Source of the DNA: Sulfurisphaera javensis | GTDB lineage: Archaea > Thermoproteota > Thermoprotei_A > Sulfolobales > Sulfolobaceae | Direction of reading: 5' to 3' | DNA length: 64,000 bases | Assembly (NCBI RefSeq): GCF_041154675.1 | Contig: NZ_AP031322.1 | Span: forward strand, 2,107,812 to 2,171,811 | In this document: positions 1-10,505 of the stretch, piece after piece | Numbering within the stretch: the first letter of the stretch is position 1 | Layout: each line of letters starts with the position of its first letter | Made by a program: the position numbers and the translations under genes | Notes under the pieces: model-generated | The model's input: only the letters and a program-made list of their open reading frames with translations | Databases searched by the model: none | What the model was told of the DNA's origin: nothing

Positions 1-664
1 CTGTAGACGAATTAGTTTTTATCTGCAAAGCATAAGTTCCACTTTTAATATTTAGTAAACTAGGGTAAATAAATAAATACCAACTAGAACTTATTGATCC
101 ATTCGAGTATATTGTAATGTATATTGGGTATACTGGAAATGGTGAAGCGCCAGATTGTTTTAATGTTATATTATCATATTTTAATGTTATGTGATAATTA
201 ATATAACTGGAAACATTTGAAATCATGTGATTTAATTCATTTATTAAGCTTGTAGTTCCTTCTTGTGTAACCTTATAATTATAATACCCGTTGCCAGTTA
301 ATATAATGCTTGATATGAATCTAAGTTTTAAAGGCATGTAATAAGTTATTATTACTGACTTTTTACCAAATGGGCCCACATAAATTGTAGTGGTATTAGA
401 ATAAGTTTTTTCACCCCCTATCAATGAAGAAGTAGATGCTAAATTTGCTTGGACTTCCACGTTTAAATTCAAATTCATAGGCAAAAATCCATCATTAATT
501 GCCGTTACGTTTAGTTTTATTATATATCCTCCATTTTGTTGGTTTACATATGTCGTAGAAAAAGGTGTAATGATAACATGGAAATTAATATCTTCATAAT
601 AAAATAATACACCAAGTATTATAATTAATATTATTGCAATTGATAAAATATAAATTCCTTTCAT
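1..664 (-). CDS. Partial exported or membrane-anchored protein, 3' end outside the window
   Basis: An open frame runs from an ATG at 664 down to the window edge, about 221 codons without a stop. Residues 4-21 are almost all hydrophobic (ILSIAIILIIILGVLFYY) after a single Lys, which fits a membrane anchor or signal sequence. The rest is rich in Asn, Ser, Thr, Tyr and beta-branched residues and has many N-x-S/T sequons, as in Sulfolobales surface proteins. No known family is recognised. It is divergent from the decarboxylase gene at 778. The C-terminus is not visible, so a second membrane segment cannot be excluded. Confidence 0.7.
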   Translation of the reverse strand, partial: MKGIYILSIAIILIIILGVLFYYEDINFHVIITPFSTTYVNQQNGGYIIKLNVTAINDGFLPMNLNLNVEVQANLASTSSLIGGEKTYSNTTTIYVGPFGKKSVIITYYMPLKLRFISSIILTGNGYYNYKVTQEGTTSLINELNHMISNVSSYINYHITLKYDNITLKQSGASPFPVYPIYITIYSNGSISSSWYLFIYPSLLNIKSGTYALQIKTNSST

Positions 665-777
665 CAGTGGTAATTCTTAAGCGTGGTATTTGAGTTTAAT
701 TCAAAGAGCTATAGGAATAGATTACTTTATTAATCTCTATTTTATCAAAAGACTATTGGAGGGCCTTAGGAAAAGAG

Positions 778-1164
778 ATGGAAACCCAAACTATTTCTCT
801 AATTTCAGAAGATAGAATAATAGGAAAACATGTTTTTGGAAATCTATACGATATAGATCCAAAGATATTAAGCGACAAAGAATTTTTACATGAAATAGTA
901 TTAGAAGCTGTAAAAATAGCTAACATGAAATTAGTAGAAAGCAAAGCATGGGAATTTGGAGGAAGGAAAGGCGGAGTTTCAGTTATAGCTCTCGTGGAAG
1001 AAAGCCATATAGCATTACATACATGGACTGAATATAACTATGCAACCCTTGACGTTTATACTTGTGGCGAAAATAGTAATCCTCAAGCTGCTTTTGAATA
1101 TATAGTCTCTAAACTAAAGCCTAAGCGGTATCAAATGTTTTACGCTGATAGGAGTTCAGAGTGA
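778..1164 (+). CDS. Pyruvoyl-dependent decarboxylase proenzyme (AdoMetDC family, probably arginine decarboxylase)
   Basis: The 128-residue product belongs to the short archaeal S-adenosylmethionine decarboxylase family (SpeH). Self-cleavage at Glu75-Ser76 in the motif [10 protein letters not shown] would make the pyruvoyl group. His81 and Cys96 (DVYTCG) match the conserved processing and proton-donor residues. Sulfolobales carry two paralogues, one acting on AdoMet and one on arginine. In Saccharolobus solfataricus the copy next to the HMG-CoA synthase gene (SSO0536, from memory) was shown to be an arginine decarboxylase, so by synteny this one probably makes agmatine for polyamines. The sequence alone does not settle the substrate. 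A GGAGG element lies 13 nt before the ATG. Confidence 0.85.
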   Translation: METQTISLISEDRIIGKHVFGNLYDIDPKILSDKEFLHEIVLEAVKIANMKLVESKAWEFGGRKGGVSVIALVEESHIALHTWTEYNYATLDVYTCGENSNPQAAFEYIVSKLKPKRYQMFYADRSSE

Positions 1165-1242
1165 GCTGAGCAAATCATCTTTCATACGTTTTTTCTCATC
1201 ATCTAAATTGAGATATTTTTTTGATTTTTAAATTGATATTCG

Positions 1243-1272
1243 ACAAATGTCTATGAATTCATAGACATTTGT
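1243..1272. promoter_or_regulatory. Perfect 30-bp palindrome upstream of the mevalonate operon
   Basis: Each 15-nt arm reads acaaatgtctatgaa on its own strand, centred between 1257 and 1258, with no mismatch. It ends about 10 nt before the TATA-like element of the HMG-CoA synthase gene, a position suited to a dimeric regulator. No known operator is recognised. Confidence 0.6.
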
Positions 1273-1281
1273 AGAAACTCT

Positions 1282-1295
1282 TTTTATTTTAAATA
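1282..1295 (+). promoter_or_regulatory. TATA-box region of the mevalonate operon
   Basis: The run ttttattttaaata lies 17-30 nt upstream of the ATG at 1312. That is the usual spacing for a leaderless archaeal transcript. No Shine-Dalgarno sequence is seen in front of this ATG. Confidence 0.55.
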
Positions 1296-1311
1296 CTCCT
1301 TAGTATAGCTG

Positions 1312-2358
1312 ATGAGTTCTGGTATAATAGGATGGGGAGCGTATGTTCCTCGTTATAGATTAAATGTCTTAGAGATAGCAAAATTATGGGGATATGATGA
1401 AGGTGTAGTAAAAAGTTTAGGCTTAACCGAAAAAGCTGTTCCTTCATTTGATGAGGATTCTACTACTATGGCATGGGAGGCAGCTAAAAATGCACTAAGT
1501 AGGGCAAGAGTAAATCCATCAGAGATAAAGGCTGTACTTTTTGGATCAGAATCAAAAGTTTATGCTGTTAAGCCTACTTCTACAATAATAATTGATTCGC
1601 TAGGAATTTCACATGAGACATTAAGTGCAGACTTGGAATTTGCATGTAGGGCAGCATCTGTAGGTTTAAGGCTGATAGCTGGTATGGTAGACTCAAATAA
1701 AATTAAATATGGTTTAGTTATAGGTAGTGATGTAGCTCAATCTAATCCAGGAGATGTACTTGAATTAAGCTCTGCTGCAGCTTCTGTAGCTTATGTAGTA
1801 GGTCCAGCTAGCGAATCTTCAGCCATAATTGAGTATTCTACCTCATATACTACTGATACTCCAGACTTTTGGAGAAGGGATGGTATGCCTTATCCACTTC
1901 ATGGAGAATCGTTTACTGGAGAACCTGCTTACTTTGCTCATATTATTTCGGCAGTTCAACTCTTGTTAAAAGAGGGAGGATATAGCATTTCCGATTTTGA
2001 TTATTTTGTATTTCATCAACCTAATGGCAAATTTCCATTACAAGTTGCAAAGAAACTAGGTGTACCCTTAGAAAAGGTAAAAGAAGGTCTTGTATCTCCT
2101 TATATTGGAAATCCATATAATGCTTCAGCATTATTAGGCTTGGCTAAAATCTTAGATATAGCTAAACCTAATCAAAGAATCCTAGTGGCTCCATTCGGAA
2201 GTGGTGCAGGGAGTGATGCATTTAGCATATTAGTTACTGATAAAATAGAAGAAAGACAAAAATTAGCTCCTAAAGTTGACGACTATATTAATAACAAGAA
2301 AGTTATTCCTTATTCCTATTACGCAAAGACAACTAATAAATACAAGGTGTATGAGTAA
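1312..2358 (+). CDS. Hydroxymethylglutaryl-CoA synthase
   Basis: The 348-residue product makes HMG-CoA from acetoacetyl-CoA and acetyl-CoA, the committed condensation of the mevalonate route to archaeal lipids. The catalytic residues can be assigned as Glu80 (FGSESK), Cys112 (EFACRAA) and His235 (VFHQPNGK). The length matches the archaeal enzyme of about 350 residues. Its stop overlaps the ATG of the thiolase-like gene by one base. In methanogens this enzyme forms a complex with a thiolase and a DUF35 protein, and the same three genes are adjacent here. Confidence 0.95.
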   Translation: MSSGIIGWGAYVPRYRLNVLEIAKLWGYDEGVVKSLGLTEKAVPSFDEDSTTMAWEAAKNALSRARVNPSEIKAVLFGSESKVYAVKPTSTIIIDSLGISHETLSADLEFACRAASVGLRLIAGMVDSNKIKYGLVIGSDVAQSNPGDVLELSSAAASVAYVVGPASESSAIIEYSTSYTTDTPDFWRRDGMPYPLHGESFTGEPAYFAHIISAVQLLLKEGGYSISDFDYFVFHQPNGKFPLQVAKKLGVPLEKVKEGLVSPYIGNPYNASALLGLAKILDIAKPNQRILVAPFGSGAGSDAFSILVTDKIEERQKLAPKVDDYINNKKVIPYSYYAKTTNKYKVYE

Positions 2359-3446
2359 TGGTATCTATTGCCGAAGTTTCTTTAACAAAAGTTGACAGAT
2401 ATTATGAATATTCTGAAAAAGATCTAGCCATAGAGGTATACAAGCAATTAGAAACTAAATTAAAGGAGAGACCAAAACCGGATATTATTATTGTTTCTAG
2501 CGGCTATATGGAGAGCATAAACAAATCTACATTGTCAGCAGTCAAAATAGCTAATTATTTAGGTTTTAAAGGAGCAAAAACCTTAAGAGTAGAGAATGGT
2601 GATAATGGTGGCGCAGCCATTTATACAGCTTATTCATTTATAAGGTCTGGCTTAGCTAATTCTGTCCTTTTAGTTGGTATTGATAAATTTTCTGATCTAA
2701 ATTCGAAACAATTGAATGATGTATTGGCTACTAATTTACTTCATGAACATGAGTATCATTTAGGTTTAACTAATCATGCTTATGCTGCAATATTAACAAA
2801 ACTTTATATGAAAAAATATAACGTTTCATATGAATATTTTACAAATTGGCCTATAAAAATGCATGATAATGCAGTCGAAAACCCTTATGCTTATCTAAGG
2901 TTTAAAGCTGATCTAAAAACTATAGTTTCATCACAGTTAGTTGCTGAGCCTTTAAGAATATTTGATACTGCTGCTAGAGGTGATGGTGCAAGCATTATTT
3001 TAATGACAAATGACGAAATAGTTAAGAAATATACTGATACACCAGTTTATTTAGATAAAATTTCTGGTGCTAGTTTTGATTATTCTTATGATTTGGATTT
3101 GCCTTCATTGAAGCTAGCATTGAAAGAGATTAATTACTCTCTTTCTCAGAACGATATTATAGAATTGCATGACTCCTATAGTATAATTGCAGCGTTAGAA
3201 CTAGAAGAACTAGGCTTAGAAAAAGGGAAATCATTAAACGAATTTGAATCTTATCAAGTTAACTATAGTGGCGGGTTAAAGGCAAGAGGTTACCCTGGAG
3301 CTGCAACAGCTATGTATCAATTAGCTGAAATAGTTATGCAACTTAGAGGCGATTTTCCAGGAAGAAAGGCGGTTGGTGAAAAAGGAATTATAATTTCAAC
3401 AGATGATTTAGCAACTTCTTCTTATGTTTCCGTCTTAAGGAGGTGA
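2358..3446 (+). CDS. Thiolase-like protein of the mevalonate complex, catalytic residues missing
   Basis: The 362-residue product has the thiolase fold family's landmarks (GGAA at 84-87, HDSYSIIAALELEELGL from 271, SGGLKARG from 304). It is placed like the acetoacetyl-CoA thiolase that channels substrate to HMG-CoA synthase. However, the segment that should hold the nucleophilic cysteine (as in EAACASGGAA of other archaeal enzymes) reads ENGDNGGAA, one residue shorter and with no Cys. The GHP histidine is Tyr312 (GYP), and the C-terminal NxGGxG loop is gone. His271 is kept. I infer a structural or CoA-binding subunit rather than an active thiolase. Confidence 0.85.
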   Translation: MVSIAEVSLTKVDRYYEYSEKDLAIEVYKQLETKLKERPKPDIIIVSSGYMESINKSTLSAVKIANYLGFKGAKTLRVENGDNGGAAIYTAYSFIRSGLANSVLLVGIDKFSDLNSKQLNDVLATNLLHEHEYHLGLTNHAYAAILTKLYMKKYNVSYEYFTNWPIKMHDNAVENPYAYLRFKADLKTIVSSQLVAEPLRIFDTAARGDGASIILMTNDEIVKKYTDTPVYLDKISGASFDYSYDLDLPSLKLALKEINYSLSQNDIIELHDSYSIIAALELEELGLEKGKSLNEFESYQVNYSGGLKARGYPGAATAMYQLAEIVMQLRGDFPGRKAVGEKGIIISTDDLATSSYVSVLRR

Positions 3447-3451
3447 CTATT

Positions 3452-3862
3452 ATGAGAATAAGTCCTCCTAAAAATTGGAGATTAAAAGAAACTCTCTATT
3501 CAGTAACGTTAGGTAAGTGTGAAAATTGCGGTAACGTAATGTATCCATATCAGCCTCTATGTAATTCTTGTGGCTCAACTAATGTAAAGAAAATAGTATC
3601 AAAGGGACATGGGAAGTTAATTGAGTATACAATTTCCTATCAATCTCGAGAAGGATACGAAAAAGCTATGCCTATGGCTATCGGACTTATTGAATTAGAT
3701 GAAGGAATAAAGATACTTGCTCCCCTTACTGAGGCTGAAGATATTAAAGAGGGATCTGAAGTTGAAGCCGTTTTAAGAAGGATTACTGCTGATTCAACTA
3801 ATGGTTTAATACAGTATGGTATTAAATTTAGAGTGATAAATAATGCAAGAGATAATAGATGA
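3452..3862 (+). CDS. DUF35 zinc-ribbon/OB-fold protein of the mevalonate complex
   Basis: The N-terminal rubredoxin-like zinc ribbon has two CxxC knuckles (CENC and CNSC) and is followed by an OB-fold domain ([11 protein letters not shown] onward). DUF35 proteins bridge thiolase and HMG-CoA synthase and guide the CoA pantetheine arm; this is established for the methanogen complex. A strong Shine-Dalgarno sequence, aaggaggtga at 3437-3446, sits 5 nt before the ATG at 3452, so I prefer that start. A GTG at 3443 in the same frame would add three residues. The gene overlaps the next by 20 nt. Confidence 0.88.
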   Translation: MRISPPKNWRLKETLYSVTLGKCENCGNVMYPYQPLCNSCGSTNVKKIVSKGHGKLIEYTISYQSREGYEKAMPMAIGLIELDEGIKILAPLTEAEDIKEGSEVEAVLRRITADSTNGLIQYGIKFRVINNARDNR

Positions 3863-5078
3863 GATTGTTAATAAAGCTGTTAAAGGTGAAATTGAACTTC
3901 ATGAAATAGATAATTTTTTAGAAGCAAATGCTGCAATGGTAGCTAGAAGGCAAGCGATAGAAAGACTTACTAATACTCAATTACCTTCTATTGGTTCTAC
4001 AATTCTTGATTATAGCGAGATAAAAAATAGAAATGCTGAAAACGTGATAGGTGGTATTCAAATACCAGTAGGTGTTATAGGTCCATTAAAGGTAAATGGC
4101 GATTATGCTAAAGGTGATTTTTATGTTCCTTTGGCAACTACTGAAGGCGCATTAATTGCTAGTGTAAATAGAGGGGCTAAGGCTGTTACCAAAAGTGGAG
4201 GTACAAGAGTAAAGATTATTTTTGATGGAATGGCAAGAGCACCGGTATTTAAACTCGATAGCATAGAGGAAGTTAGTAAGTTTTTAGATTGGATTAAGAA
4301 AAACTTTAGCAAAATAAAAGAAGTTGCTGAAAGCACTACTTCTCATGGGAAGCTTATCAATATTGAACCATTTGTTTTAGGCAATAATGTATGGCTGAGG
4401 TTTGTTTATGAGACTGGAGATGCTATGGGTATGAATATGGCTACTATAGCTACTGAAAAAGCTTGTGAGTTTATAGAGAGAGAATTTGGAGAAGCAGAAT
4501 GTGTTGCAGTCAGTGGAAATATGTGTAGCGATAAAAAACAATCTCAAATTAACTCACTACATGGCAGAGGGAAGACAGTTGTGGCAGAAGCATTAATTCC
4601 GCACGAGATTGTAAAAACAGTATTAAAATCAGATACAAATCTTATTCATGAAGTTAATTTAAGAAAGAATTGGTTAGGAGGAGCAAGAGCAGGAACAATA
4701 TTTCAGTTTAATGCTCACTTTGCAAACATAATAGCTGCTATTTTTATTGCCACTGGGCAAGATGTCGCACAAGTTGTCGAAAGTAGTTCTGGATATACAT
4801 GGACTGAAGTAAGAGAAGAAGGATTATATATTTCAGTAACTTTAACTTCATTAGAAGTTGGTACAGTAGGGGGAGGAACTAGATTACCAACTCAAAGAGA
4901 AGCATTATCAATTATGGGTGTTGCAGGTCCAGGGAATCCACCTGGTAGTAATGCTAAAAAGTTCGCTGAAATTATTGCATCAACAGTACTTGCGGGAGAA
5001 TTAAACTTACTTGCTGCATTAGCCAATAAGGAACTAGGAAAGGCTCATATGAAATTAGGTAGAGGGGCCAAAGTTTAA
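3843..5078 (+). CDS. hmgA: 3-hydroxy-3-methylglutaryl-CoA reductase
   Basis: The 411-residue product reduces HMG-CoA to mevalonate with NADPH. Class I motifs are visible: [11 protein letters not shown] with the catalytic Glu, [13 protein letters not shown] with the catalytic Lys, GQDVAQ with the Asp, and KAHMKLGRG with the C-terminal His. The N-terminus lacks the membrane domain of eukaryotic enzymes, as usual in archaea. The gene overlaps the DUF35 gene by 20 nt and is the last of the four tightly packed mevalonate genes. Confidence 0.96.
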   Translation: MQEIIDEIVNKAVKGEIELHEIDNFLEANAAMVARRQAIERLTNTQLPSIGSTILDYSEIKNRNAENVIGGIQIPVGVIGPLKVNGDYAKGDFYVPLATTEGALIASVNRGAKAVTKSGGTRVKIIFDGMARAPVFKLDSIEEVSKFLDWIKKNFSKIKEVAESTTSHGKLINIEPFVLGNNVWLRFVYETGDAMGMNMATIATEKACEFIEREFGEAECVAVSGNMCSDKKQSQINSLHGRGKTVVAEALIPHEIVKTVLKSDTNLIHEVNLRKNWLGGARAGTIFQFNAHFANIIAAIFIATGQDVAQVVESSSGYTWTEVREEGLYISVTLTSLEVGTVGGGTRLPTQREALSIMGVAGPGNPPGSNAKKFAEIIASTVLAGELNLLAALANKELGKAHMKLGRGAKV

Positions 5079-5104
5079 AATCTATGAAAATTTAACTTAA
5101 CCAC

Positions 5105-6406
5105 ATGAGTCAAATTCCAAAAGAGCTTGAAAGGATAATTGAGCTTACAAGAGAACAAAATAAGTGGAGAAGAACTGAAGTAATTAACTTAATAGCGTCT
5201 GAGAATGTAATGAGTCCTTTAGCTGAAACAGTGTACATGAGCGATTTTATGTCAAGATATGCTGAAGGCAAACCTTACAAAAGGTATTATCAGGGTACTA
5301 AATATGTTGATGAAATTGAAACTTTAGCAATGCAATTAATGAATGAAATTACAAACACTAAACATTGTGATTTAAGAGCTACTAGTGGTACAATTGCAAA
5401 TGCTGCAGTGTTTCGAGTTTTAGCAAATCCGGGCGAAAAAGCGTTAATTGCTCCAGTTCAAGCTGGTGCACATGTTAGTCATACTAAATTTGGAACATTA
5501 GGTGCTTTAGGAATTGAACATATAGAATTACCTTATGATGCTGATAGGATGAATGTTGATGTAGATAAGGCAATAAAAATGATTGAAGAAGTTAAACCTA
5601 AGTTCGTTGTCTTAGGTGGAAGCTTATATTTGTTTCCTCATCCAGTTAAAGAGTTAGCTCCTCACGCTCATGCTGTGGGTGCAAAATTAGTTTACGATGC
5701 TGCTCATGTATATGGTTTAATAACTGGCAAAGTTTGGCATAATCCCTTAGAAGAAGGAGCAGACATTATGACATCTTCCACTCATAAAACATTTCCTGGC
5801 CCTCAAGGTGGAGCAATATTTTCAAATGAAGATGAAATATTTAAGAAAGTTTCAGACACAATATTTCCGTGGTTCGTAAGTAATCATCATTTACATAGAT
5901 TGCCAGCAACTGCAGTTACTGCGTTAGAGATGAAATATTTTGGTGAGGAATATGCTAAACAAATAAGCAAAAATGCTAAGGCTTTTGCTGAAGCATTAGC
6001 TGCTGAAGGATTTAAAGTAATTGGAGAACATTTAGGCTATACTCAAAGCCATCAAGTCGTAATAGATGTAAGAAATCTTGGTGGTGGAGCAAAAATAGCT
6101 AAACTATTTGAAGATGCAAACATTATAACTAATAAGAACTTATTACCTTACGATCCGCCAAGTGCAGTTAAAGATCCTAGTGGTATAAGACTTGGAGTAC
6201 AAGAAATGACTAGGTTTGGAATGAGGGAAAATGAGATGAGAGAAATAGCAAAATTAATGAGAGAGGTGGCTATAGATGGAAAAGATCCATTAGAAGTTAA
6301 GAAAAAAGTAATTGAATTCAGAAAGAACTATCTTGAAGTTAAGTACACATTCAACGTAGACTTATCAAAGTACTCAAACGGAAAGGTATTGCCATTACTC
6401 ATCTAA
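5105..6406 (+). CDS. glyA: Serine hydroxymethyltransferase
   Basis: The 433-residue PLP enzyme interconverts serine and glycine and loads a one-carbon unit onto a pterin. The PLP lysine is Lys228 in [13 protein letters not shown]. Sulfolobales use a methanopterin-like cofactor rather than folate; the beta-RFAP synthase at 37104 agrees with that. It lies 26 nt after hmgA and may be co-transcribed. The 3' end overlaps the convergent UspA gene by 8 nt. Confidence 0.96.
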   Translation: MSQIPKELERIIELTREQNKWRRTEVINLIASENVMSPLAETVYMSDFMSRYAEGKPYKRYYQGTKYVDEIETLAMQLMNEITNTKHCDLRATSGTIANAAVFRVLANPGEKALIAPVQAGAHVSHTKFGTLGALGIEHIELPYDADRMNVDVDKAIKMIEEVKPKFVVLGGSLYLFPHPVKELAPHAHAVGAKLVYDAAHVYGLITGKVWHNPLEEGADIMTSSTHKTFPGPQGGAIFSNEDEIFKKVSDTIFPWFVSNHHLHRLPATAVTALEMKYFGEEYAKQISKNAKAFAEALAAEGFKVIGEHLGYTQSHQVVIDVRNLGGGAKIAKLFEDANIITNKNLLPYDPPSAVKDPSGIRLGVQEMTRFGMRENEMREIAKLMREVAIDGKDPLEVKKKVIEFRKNYLEVKYTFNVDLSKYSNGKVLPLLI

Positions 6407-6806
6407 CTAATATAACTGTTGTAGGTGCATTAACAGATATAGATAATGCTACAGAACCAATATTTATATCACTATTTATGGACAATCCTCTTGCACCCAA
6501 TATTACTGCATCATAAGAGTTTTCTGATAAGAATTTCAATATCTCATTACTTACACTGCTTTCTTTGCTTGAGAACTTCAATATCTTAAAATCATAATCA
6601 ACTCTTCCATTTACTCTTTTTTCTACTTTCTCTTTCATTGCCTGTTCATTACATTCTTCACAAACATGAATTATAGATATTTGTGATCCATATCTCATTG
6701 CAAAATCAATAGCTAACTCTAACGCTCTAAAGCTATTTTCTGAACCGTCAATAGGGACTAGAATTTTTCTTAACCAAAAGCTTACAGTGTATGTTGGCTC
6801 ACTCAT
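6399..6806 (-). CDS. Universal stress protein A-like protein
   Basis: The 135-residue single-domain UspA protein starts its fold at [12 protein letters not shown]. It has the nucleotide-binding signature G-x2-G-x9-G-S (GARG...GS), so it belongs to the ATP-binding branch. The cellular role is unknown. Its start overlaps the stop of the GAPDH gene by 4 nt, so it is probably co-transcribed with the glycolytic pair. Confidence 0.88.
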   Translation of the reverse strand: MSEPTYTVSFWLRKILVPIDGSENSFRALELAIDFAMRYGSQISIIHVCEECNEQAMKEKVEKRVNGRVDYDFKILKFSSKESSVSNEILKFLSENSYDAVILGARGLSINSDINIGSVALSISVNAPTTVILVR

Positions 6807-7834
6807 AGCAAATACCCTTTCATTATTCCTAAAGTATCATTTGTAACTTTAATTGACTCTTCTTTATCCATTAAACCTAGAGAAGCTCTTATTGCATCAA
6901 TGTTCTCTGGTACAACTATTGACTCTTGATGGACACCGTACATTAAGAATATTTCATTACCATTAGTATAAATTGAGTCTTCAAATACAACAACCTCTGG
7001 AATATCATACCTATATCTTCCCATATCTCTAGCAACTTCAATTATTTCAGCAGTTGATGAGACAGTGGTGCGAGAAGAGTTTACTAATACTATTCTTGGT
7101 GTATTTGAAAGAATATTAATAACGTCTTCTCTAGTTACCTTATCCTTTACAGTCAATACCATTGTATGTAAATGCATTAAAGTAGTAGGTGCAATAACAG
7201 CCATTGTAACGATATCTAATCCTTTTATAACTGTCAAAACATCCTTTGCATGATGACTAGGTACTGAAGCTGGGTCTGGAACAATCGAATTTATAGGTCC
7301 TCGTTTTACTTCTTTTGGATCGGCAGCTCTTCTAACTATTGTAGCCCTAACTTTTTCTACCTTACTTAGCTTATTCATTGTACAGATAACTCTTAACATA
7401 CCAGTAGTATTACAAGAGACAACTCTAATGTACTTCCTACCTTTAGCCTCATTATAATTACATAGTGCTGAAAAAGATATATCAGCAACATCAGCCTTCT
7501 CTCCACCTTGGAATAATGCATTTTTATTAAAACTTTGATATAAGGGTTTATAAGTGGCGCCAACACCATTAGGAGTAGTATCAACTATTATGTCAGCCTC
7601 TTTTACCATGTCTTCTATTGTACCAGCTACTTTTAATCCTGTCTTTTCAAACTTACCTAGATTATCCTTTACTGTATATATTTTAATTCCTTTTTTATCT
7701 GCCAAAATTGCTTCATAATTCGGAGAAGTTTTTCCCACCCCTATTAATTCCATATCTGGCTGTAATCTTATTGCATCCGCAACTCTTTTTCCAATAGTTC
7801 CATAACCGTTTACTGCAACCTTAACTTTTGCCAC
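6803..7834 (-). CDS. gap: Archaeal type II glyceraldehyde-3-phosphate dehydrogenase (phosphorylating)
   Basis: The 343-residue product has the N-terminal Rossmann motif [10 protein letters not shown] and the nucleophile Cys141 in VVSCNTTG. It is the archaeal enzyme that works with 1,3-bisphosphoglycerate, mainly in gluconeogenesis in Sulfolobales, where a non-phosphorylating enzyme serves glycolysis. The start overlaps the end of pgk by 14 nt, the classic archaeal pgk-gap arrangement. Confidence 0.96.
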   Translation of the reverse strand: MAKVKVAVNGYGTIGKRVADAIRLQPDMELIGVGKTSPNYEAILADKKGIKIYTVKDNLGKFEKTGLKVAGTIEDMVKEADIIVDTTPNGVGATYKPLYQSFNKNALFQGGEKADVADISFSALCNYNEAKGRKYIRVVSCNTTGMLRVICTMNKLSKVEKVRATIVRRAADPKEVKRGPINSIVPDPASVPSHHAKDVLTVIKGLDIVTMAVIAPTTLMHLHTMVLTVKDKVTREDVINILSNTPRIVLVNSSRTTVSSTAEIIEVARDMGRYRYDIPEVVVFEDSIYTNGNEIFLMYGVHQESIVVPENIDAIRASLGLMDKEESIKVTNDTLGIMKGYLL

Positions 7835-9068
7835 TATTCATCACCCATGACATATGTAAAGCTTCTAACGCTGGTAACTTATCACCGGCTAAAAATAAAA
7901 GTAATGCTCCACCACCAGTGGAAACATGAATCTTATTAGGATTAATTTCAACATCTTTATCTAACATACTTATCATATGTCCTCCTCCAATTATTACATA
8001 ACCCGGACTTTCAATTGATGCCTTCAGTAAGCTCTTAGTTCCTACTCTAAATCTTTCATCCTCAATAACTCCCATAGGTCCTCTTAATGTTATAACCTTA
8101 GCTTCCTTTATAAACGATGAATAAATTTCCACTGTTGTAGGCCCTATATCCTTAATTGTTCCAGTAACGTTATTTTCGGGCTCACTAGACAGTTCACCAT
8201 TTGGTTTTTCCACTATAAAGTCTACTGGAATTTCTAATGGTGCCCCAGATAAGAGAATTTTCCTTGCTCTTGGGACTAAACTTAAAAGACCTTTACTTTC
8301 AAGAACTTGCATATTAGTTTTACCTAAATTTATTCCTTTAGCTACAGCAAATAACTCTGCAACCAAACCACCAGTTAAAATTCTATCAGCTACTCTATTT
8401 TTTGACAAATGTTCAATAATCTTTAATGTATCGCTAACTTTACTCCCTCCTAAGACAAAGACTTTAGGTGAATCTTCTTTATTGAATATTTTTGAGAGAG
8501 CTGAAACTTCCTTTTCCATTATCCTTCCAGCCGCTGAAGGTTTAACTAATGGAAATCCTACCAAACTAGGTTGGCTTCTATGTGCTGTGGCAAAAGCATC
8601 ATTAACATAGTAGTCAACTAACGGAGCTAATTTTTTAACTAAGAAAGTTTTAGATTGCTGTTGAGGTGGTGCCTCAATTAATTCTTCAGAAACAATTCTA
8701 ACATTTTCAAGCAATATTGCTTCTCCTTTTCCTAATTTAGATATTCTTTCCCTAGCATAAGGGCCAATAACATCATCTACAAACTCTATTTCTTTCCCTA
8801 CGTACTTGGAAAGTATCTTAGAGTGTTCTTCTAAAGAAATAAAATCGTCATCCCCTGGTCTACCTTGATGAGAAATAATAACCAATGAGTTTCCTCTATC
8901 TAATAATTCTTTTACAGTTTCAGCATGCGCTTTTATTCTAGAATCATCTAATAATTTTCCAGTCTTACGATCTACTGGAGAATTTATATCTATTCTAAGT
9001 AAAACTTTCTTATTATTTATGTCTAAATCTTCTATAACTGGAATATTAAGATCAGCCACTTTTATCAT
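7821..9068 (-). CDS. pgk: Phosphoglycerate kinase
   Basis: The 415-residue product has the N-terminal substrate-binding segment [15 protein letters not shown], and the C-terminal nucleotide motif ([22 protein letters not shown] region). It interconverts 1,3-bisphosphoglycerate and 3-phosphoglycerate. It is the first gene of the pgk-gap-uspA transcript and has its own promoter just upstream. Overlap with gap indicates translational coupling. Confidence 0.96.
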   Translation of the reverse strand: MIKVADLNIPVIEDLDINNKKVLLRIDINSPVDRKTGKLLDDSRIKAHAETVKELLDRGNSLVIISHQGRPGDDDFISLEEHSKILSKYVGKEIEFVDDVIGPYARERISKLGKGEAILLENVRIVSEELIEAPPQQQSKTFLVKKLAPLVDYYVNDAFATAHRSQPSLVGFPLVKPSAAGRIMEKEVSALSKIFNKEDSPKVFVLGGSKVSDTLKIIEHLSKNRVADRILTGGLVAELFAVAKGINLGKTNMQVLESKGLLSLVPRARKILLSGAPLEIPVDFIVEKPNGELSSEPENNVTGTIKDIGPTTVEIYSSFIKEAKVITLRGPMGVIEDERFRVGTKSLLKASIESPGYVIIGGGHMISMLDKDVEINPNKIHVSTGGGALLLFLAGDKLPALEALHMSWVMNSGKS

Positions 9069-9093
9069 AATCTCATTTTAAGATTAGAAAAAA

Positions 9094-9107
9094 GGTATAT
9101 AAATAAG
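9094..9107 (-). promoter_or_regulatory. TATA box of the pgk-gap operon
   Basis: On the minus strand the sequence cttatttatatacc lies 26-39 nt before the pgk ATG at 9068, consistent with a short or absent leader. It sits in the 45-nt gap between the upstream unknown gene and pgk. Confidence 0.6.
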
Positions 9108-9113
9108 TAGGAT

Positions 9114-9863
9114 TTAACAAACGATATTTGAGGCTAAAATATTTCCCCACAACAAAGGAATTAAATATTTTGTCCTAAATTTTGAAATACTAACTTGAAT
9201 CTCCACAACTCTAGGAGAAGTAGTTTTCAAAGATACTTTAGGTTCTTCATATGAGAAATATGAAAAAGTCTCCTTTAATGATTCTACATTAATCTCTTTT
9301 GAACTCCTACATTGGTAAACAGATTCAAAACTACCATTATTTAGGGTTAAAGAAGCTGAACTACATGAAGACTCAAGCGTTCTTTCTATCATTTTAATAA
9401 ATAAATCTTTCATGACGTAAGGTATCTCATATCCGTAAGCCCCCCTGGGTGGCAATAGCATTTTAATCTGTTCTTCCTCAATTTTTGGAGATTTCCTAAC
9501 AAGAAGATCAGCAGAAAAGAAAAGAAATGTGATATTACATGCCCTTAACCTACTTAATCTCATTTCCCCTAAAGTTAAATAATCTGAGGACACAGTCTTA
9601 AACGCATTATAAAAGTCCAATTCCCTAATATGATCAGGGAACGTTAACATACCTTTAGTAGAAAATAAGCCTTTAATTTTCTCGTCTTCAACGTAATAAA
9701 GTAAACTAAAATCCCAATCCTTTACTTTTAGTTTTTTCATAGTTTTTTCTATCATAGCCCTAATTATTGAGGCGTTTCGATTCTTTCGAAGTATTAACCA
9801 CTCTCCAAACTCATCTGTAATACTAAAAGAATTGTCATCATCGTGCCGTTTAAAAAATTTCAT
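9114..9863 (-). CDS. Uncharacterised protein
   Basis: The 249-residue product matches no family I recognise. It has no signal peptide or clear membrane segment. A central stretch (RACNITFLFFSADLLVRKSP) and an LLPPRGAYGYEIPYVMKDLF segment stand out and could carry a conserved function. Cysteines are scattered. The ATG at 9863 is preferred; an in-frame TTG at 9869 would add two residues. It precedes pgk by 45 nt on the same strand but pgk has its own TATA box. Confidence 0.7.
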   Translation of the reverse strand: MKFFKRHDDDNSFSITDEFGEWLILRKNRNASIIRAMIEKTMKKLKVKDWDFSLLYYVEDEKIKGLFSTKGMLTFPDHIRELDFYNAFKTVSSDYLTLGEMRLSRLRACNITFLFFSADLLVRKSPKIEEEQIKMLLPPRGAYGYEIPYVMKDLFIKMIERTLESSCSSASLTLNNGSFESVYQCRSSKEINVESLKETFSYFSYEEPKVSLKTTSPRVVEIQVSISKFRTKYLIPLLWGNILASNIVC

Positions 9864-10298
9864 TATCAAAACAATTAACCTCTTTATTATTTCTGAGTTG
9901 TGGAATATAAACGTTAATTTATGTTAAGTTAAGTAGGGTTATATTCTTACAAGTTATACTTTTCATACCTTTTGAGTTTGATTGGTTTGAGTTATTTTAG
10001 TTAAATTGTTTGCAAGAAATAATTAACATTCTCCAAATCTAATACGTGTGTGTTTCTTTACTTGAATTATCAGCATGAGTATTTTAATTATTTTTATCAA
10101 ACCCTTTCATAATAACGAGCTATTTCTTCGGCTCCTTCTCAAATCTTAGCTTGCTAAATAATTTAGTACTTAAATCAGACGATTTTTCCTATGTAAATTA
10201 TAGGAATTATGTTTTTAGGAATTAAAAAGTTCGAAGTTAGCAAGTTTAATATACCAAAATCAGTAAAACATTATAAAAATTATGTTATTAAAATAAGG
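9864..10298. other. Gene-free AT-rich stretch
   Basis: About 430 nt without a supportable gene on either strand. The only structure noted is a spaced inverted repeat, cttgctaa near 10150 and ttagcaag near 10237. No transposase fragment or RNA gene is recognised. Confidence 0.6.
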
Positions 10299-10371
10299 TA
10301 GCCGGGCAGGGATTCGAACCCTGGTCCGAGGGGCCAAAGCCCTCGATCCTTGACCGCTAGACGACCCGGCT
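10299..10371 (-). tRNA. tRNA-Gln(UUG)
   Basis: The minus strand folds into a full cloverleaf. The acceptor AGCCGGG pairs with CCCGGCT over 7 bp, with discriminator A. U8 and A14 are in place. The anticodon stem GAGGG/CCCTC encloses the loop CTTTGGC with anticodon TTG. The T arm is CAGGG-TTCGAAT-CCCTG. There is no intron and CCA is not encoded. A TATA-like tttatatatt lies just upstream, about 10375-10390. Confidence 0.95.
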
Positions 10372-10505
10372 AATTTAATATATAAATTATAGAATTTTAA
10401 ATCTTACGCCAATATTTTTGTGTCTATAAGAATCGGAAAATATAGAGGAGTAAATAACAGTAAATCTTATCCCTAGTGTCTTCATGAAGATATATATTTG
10501 TATAA

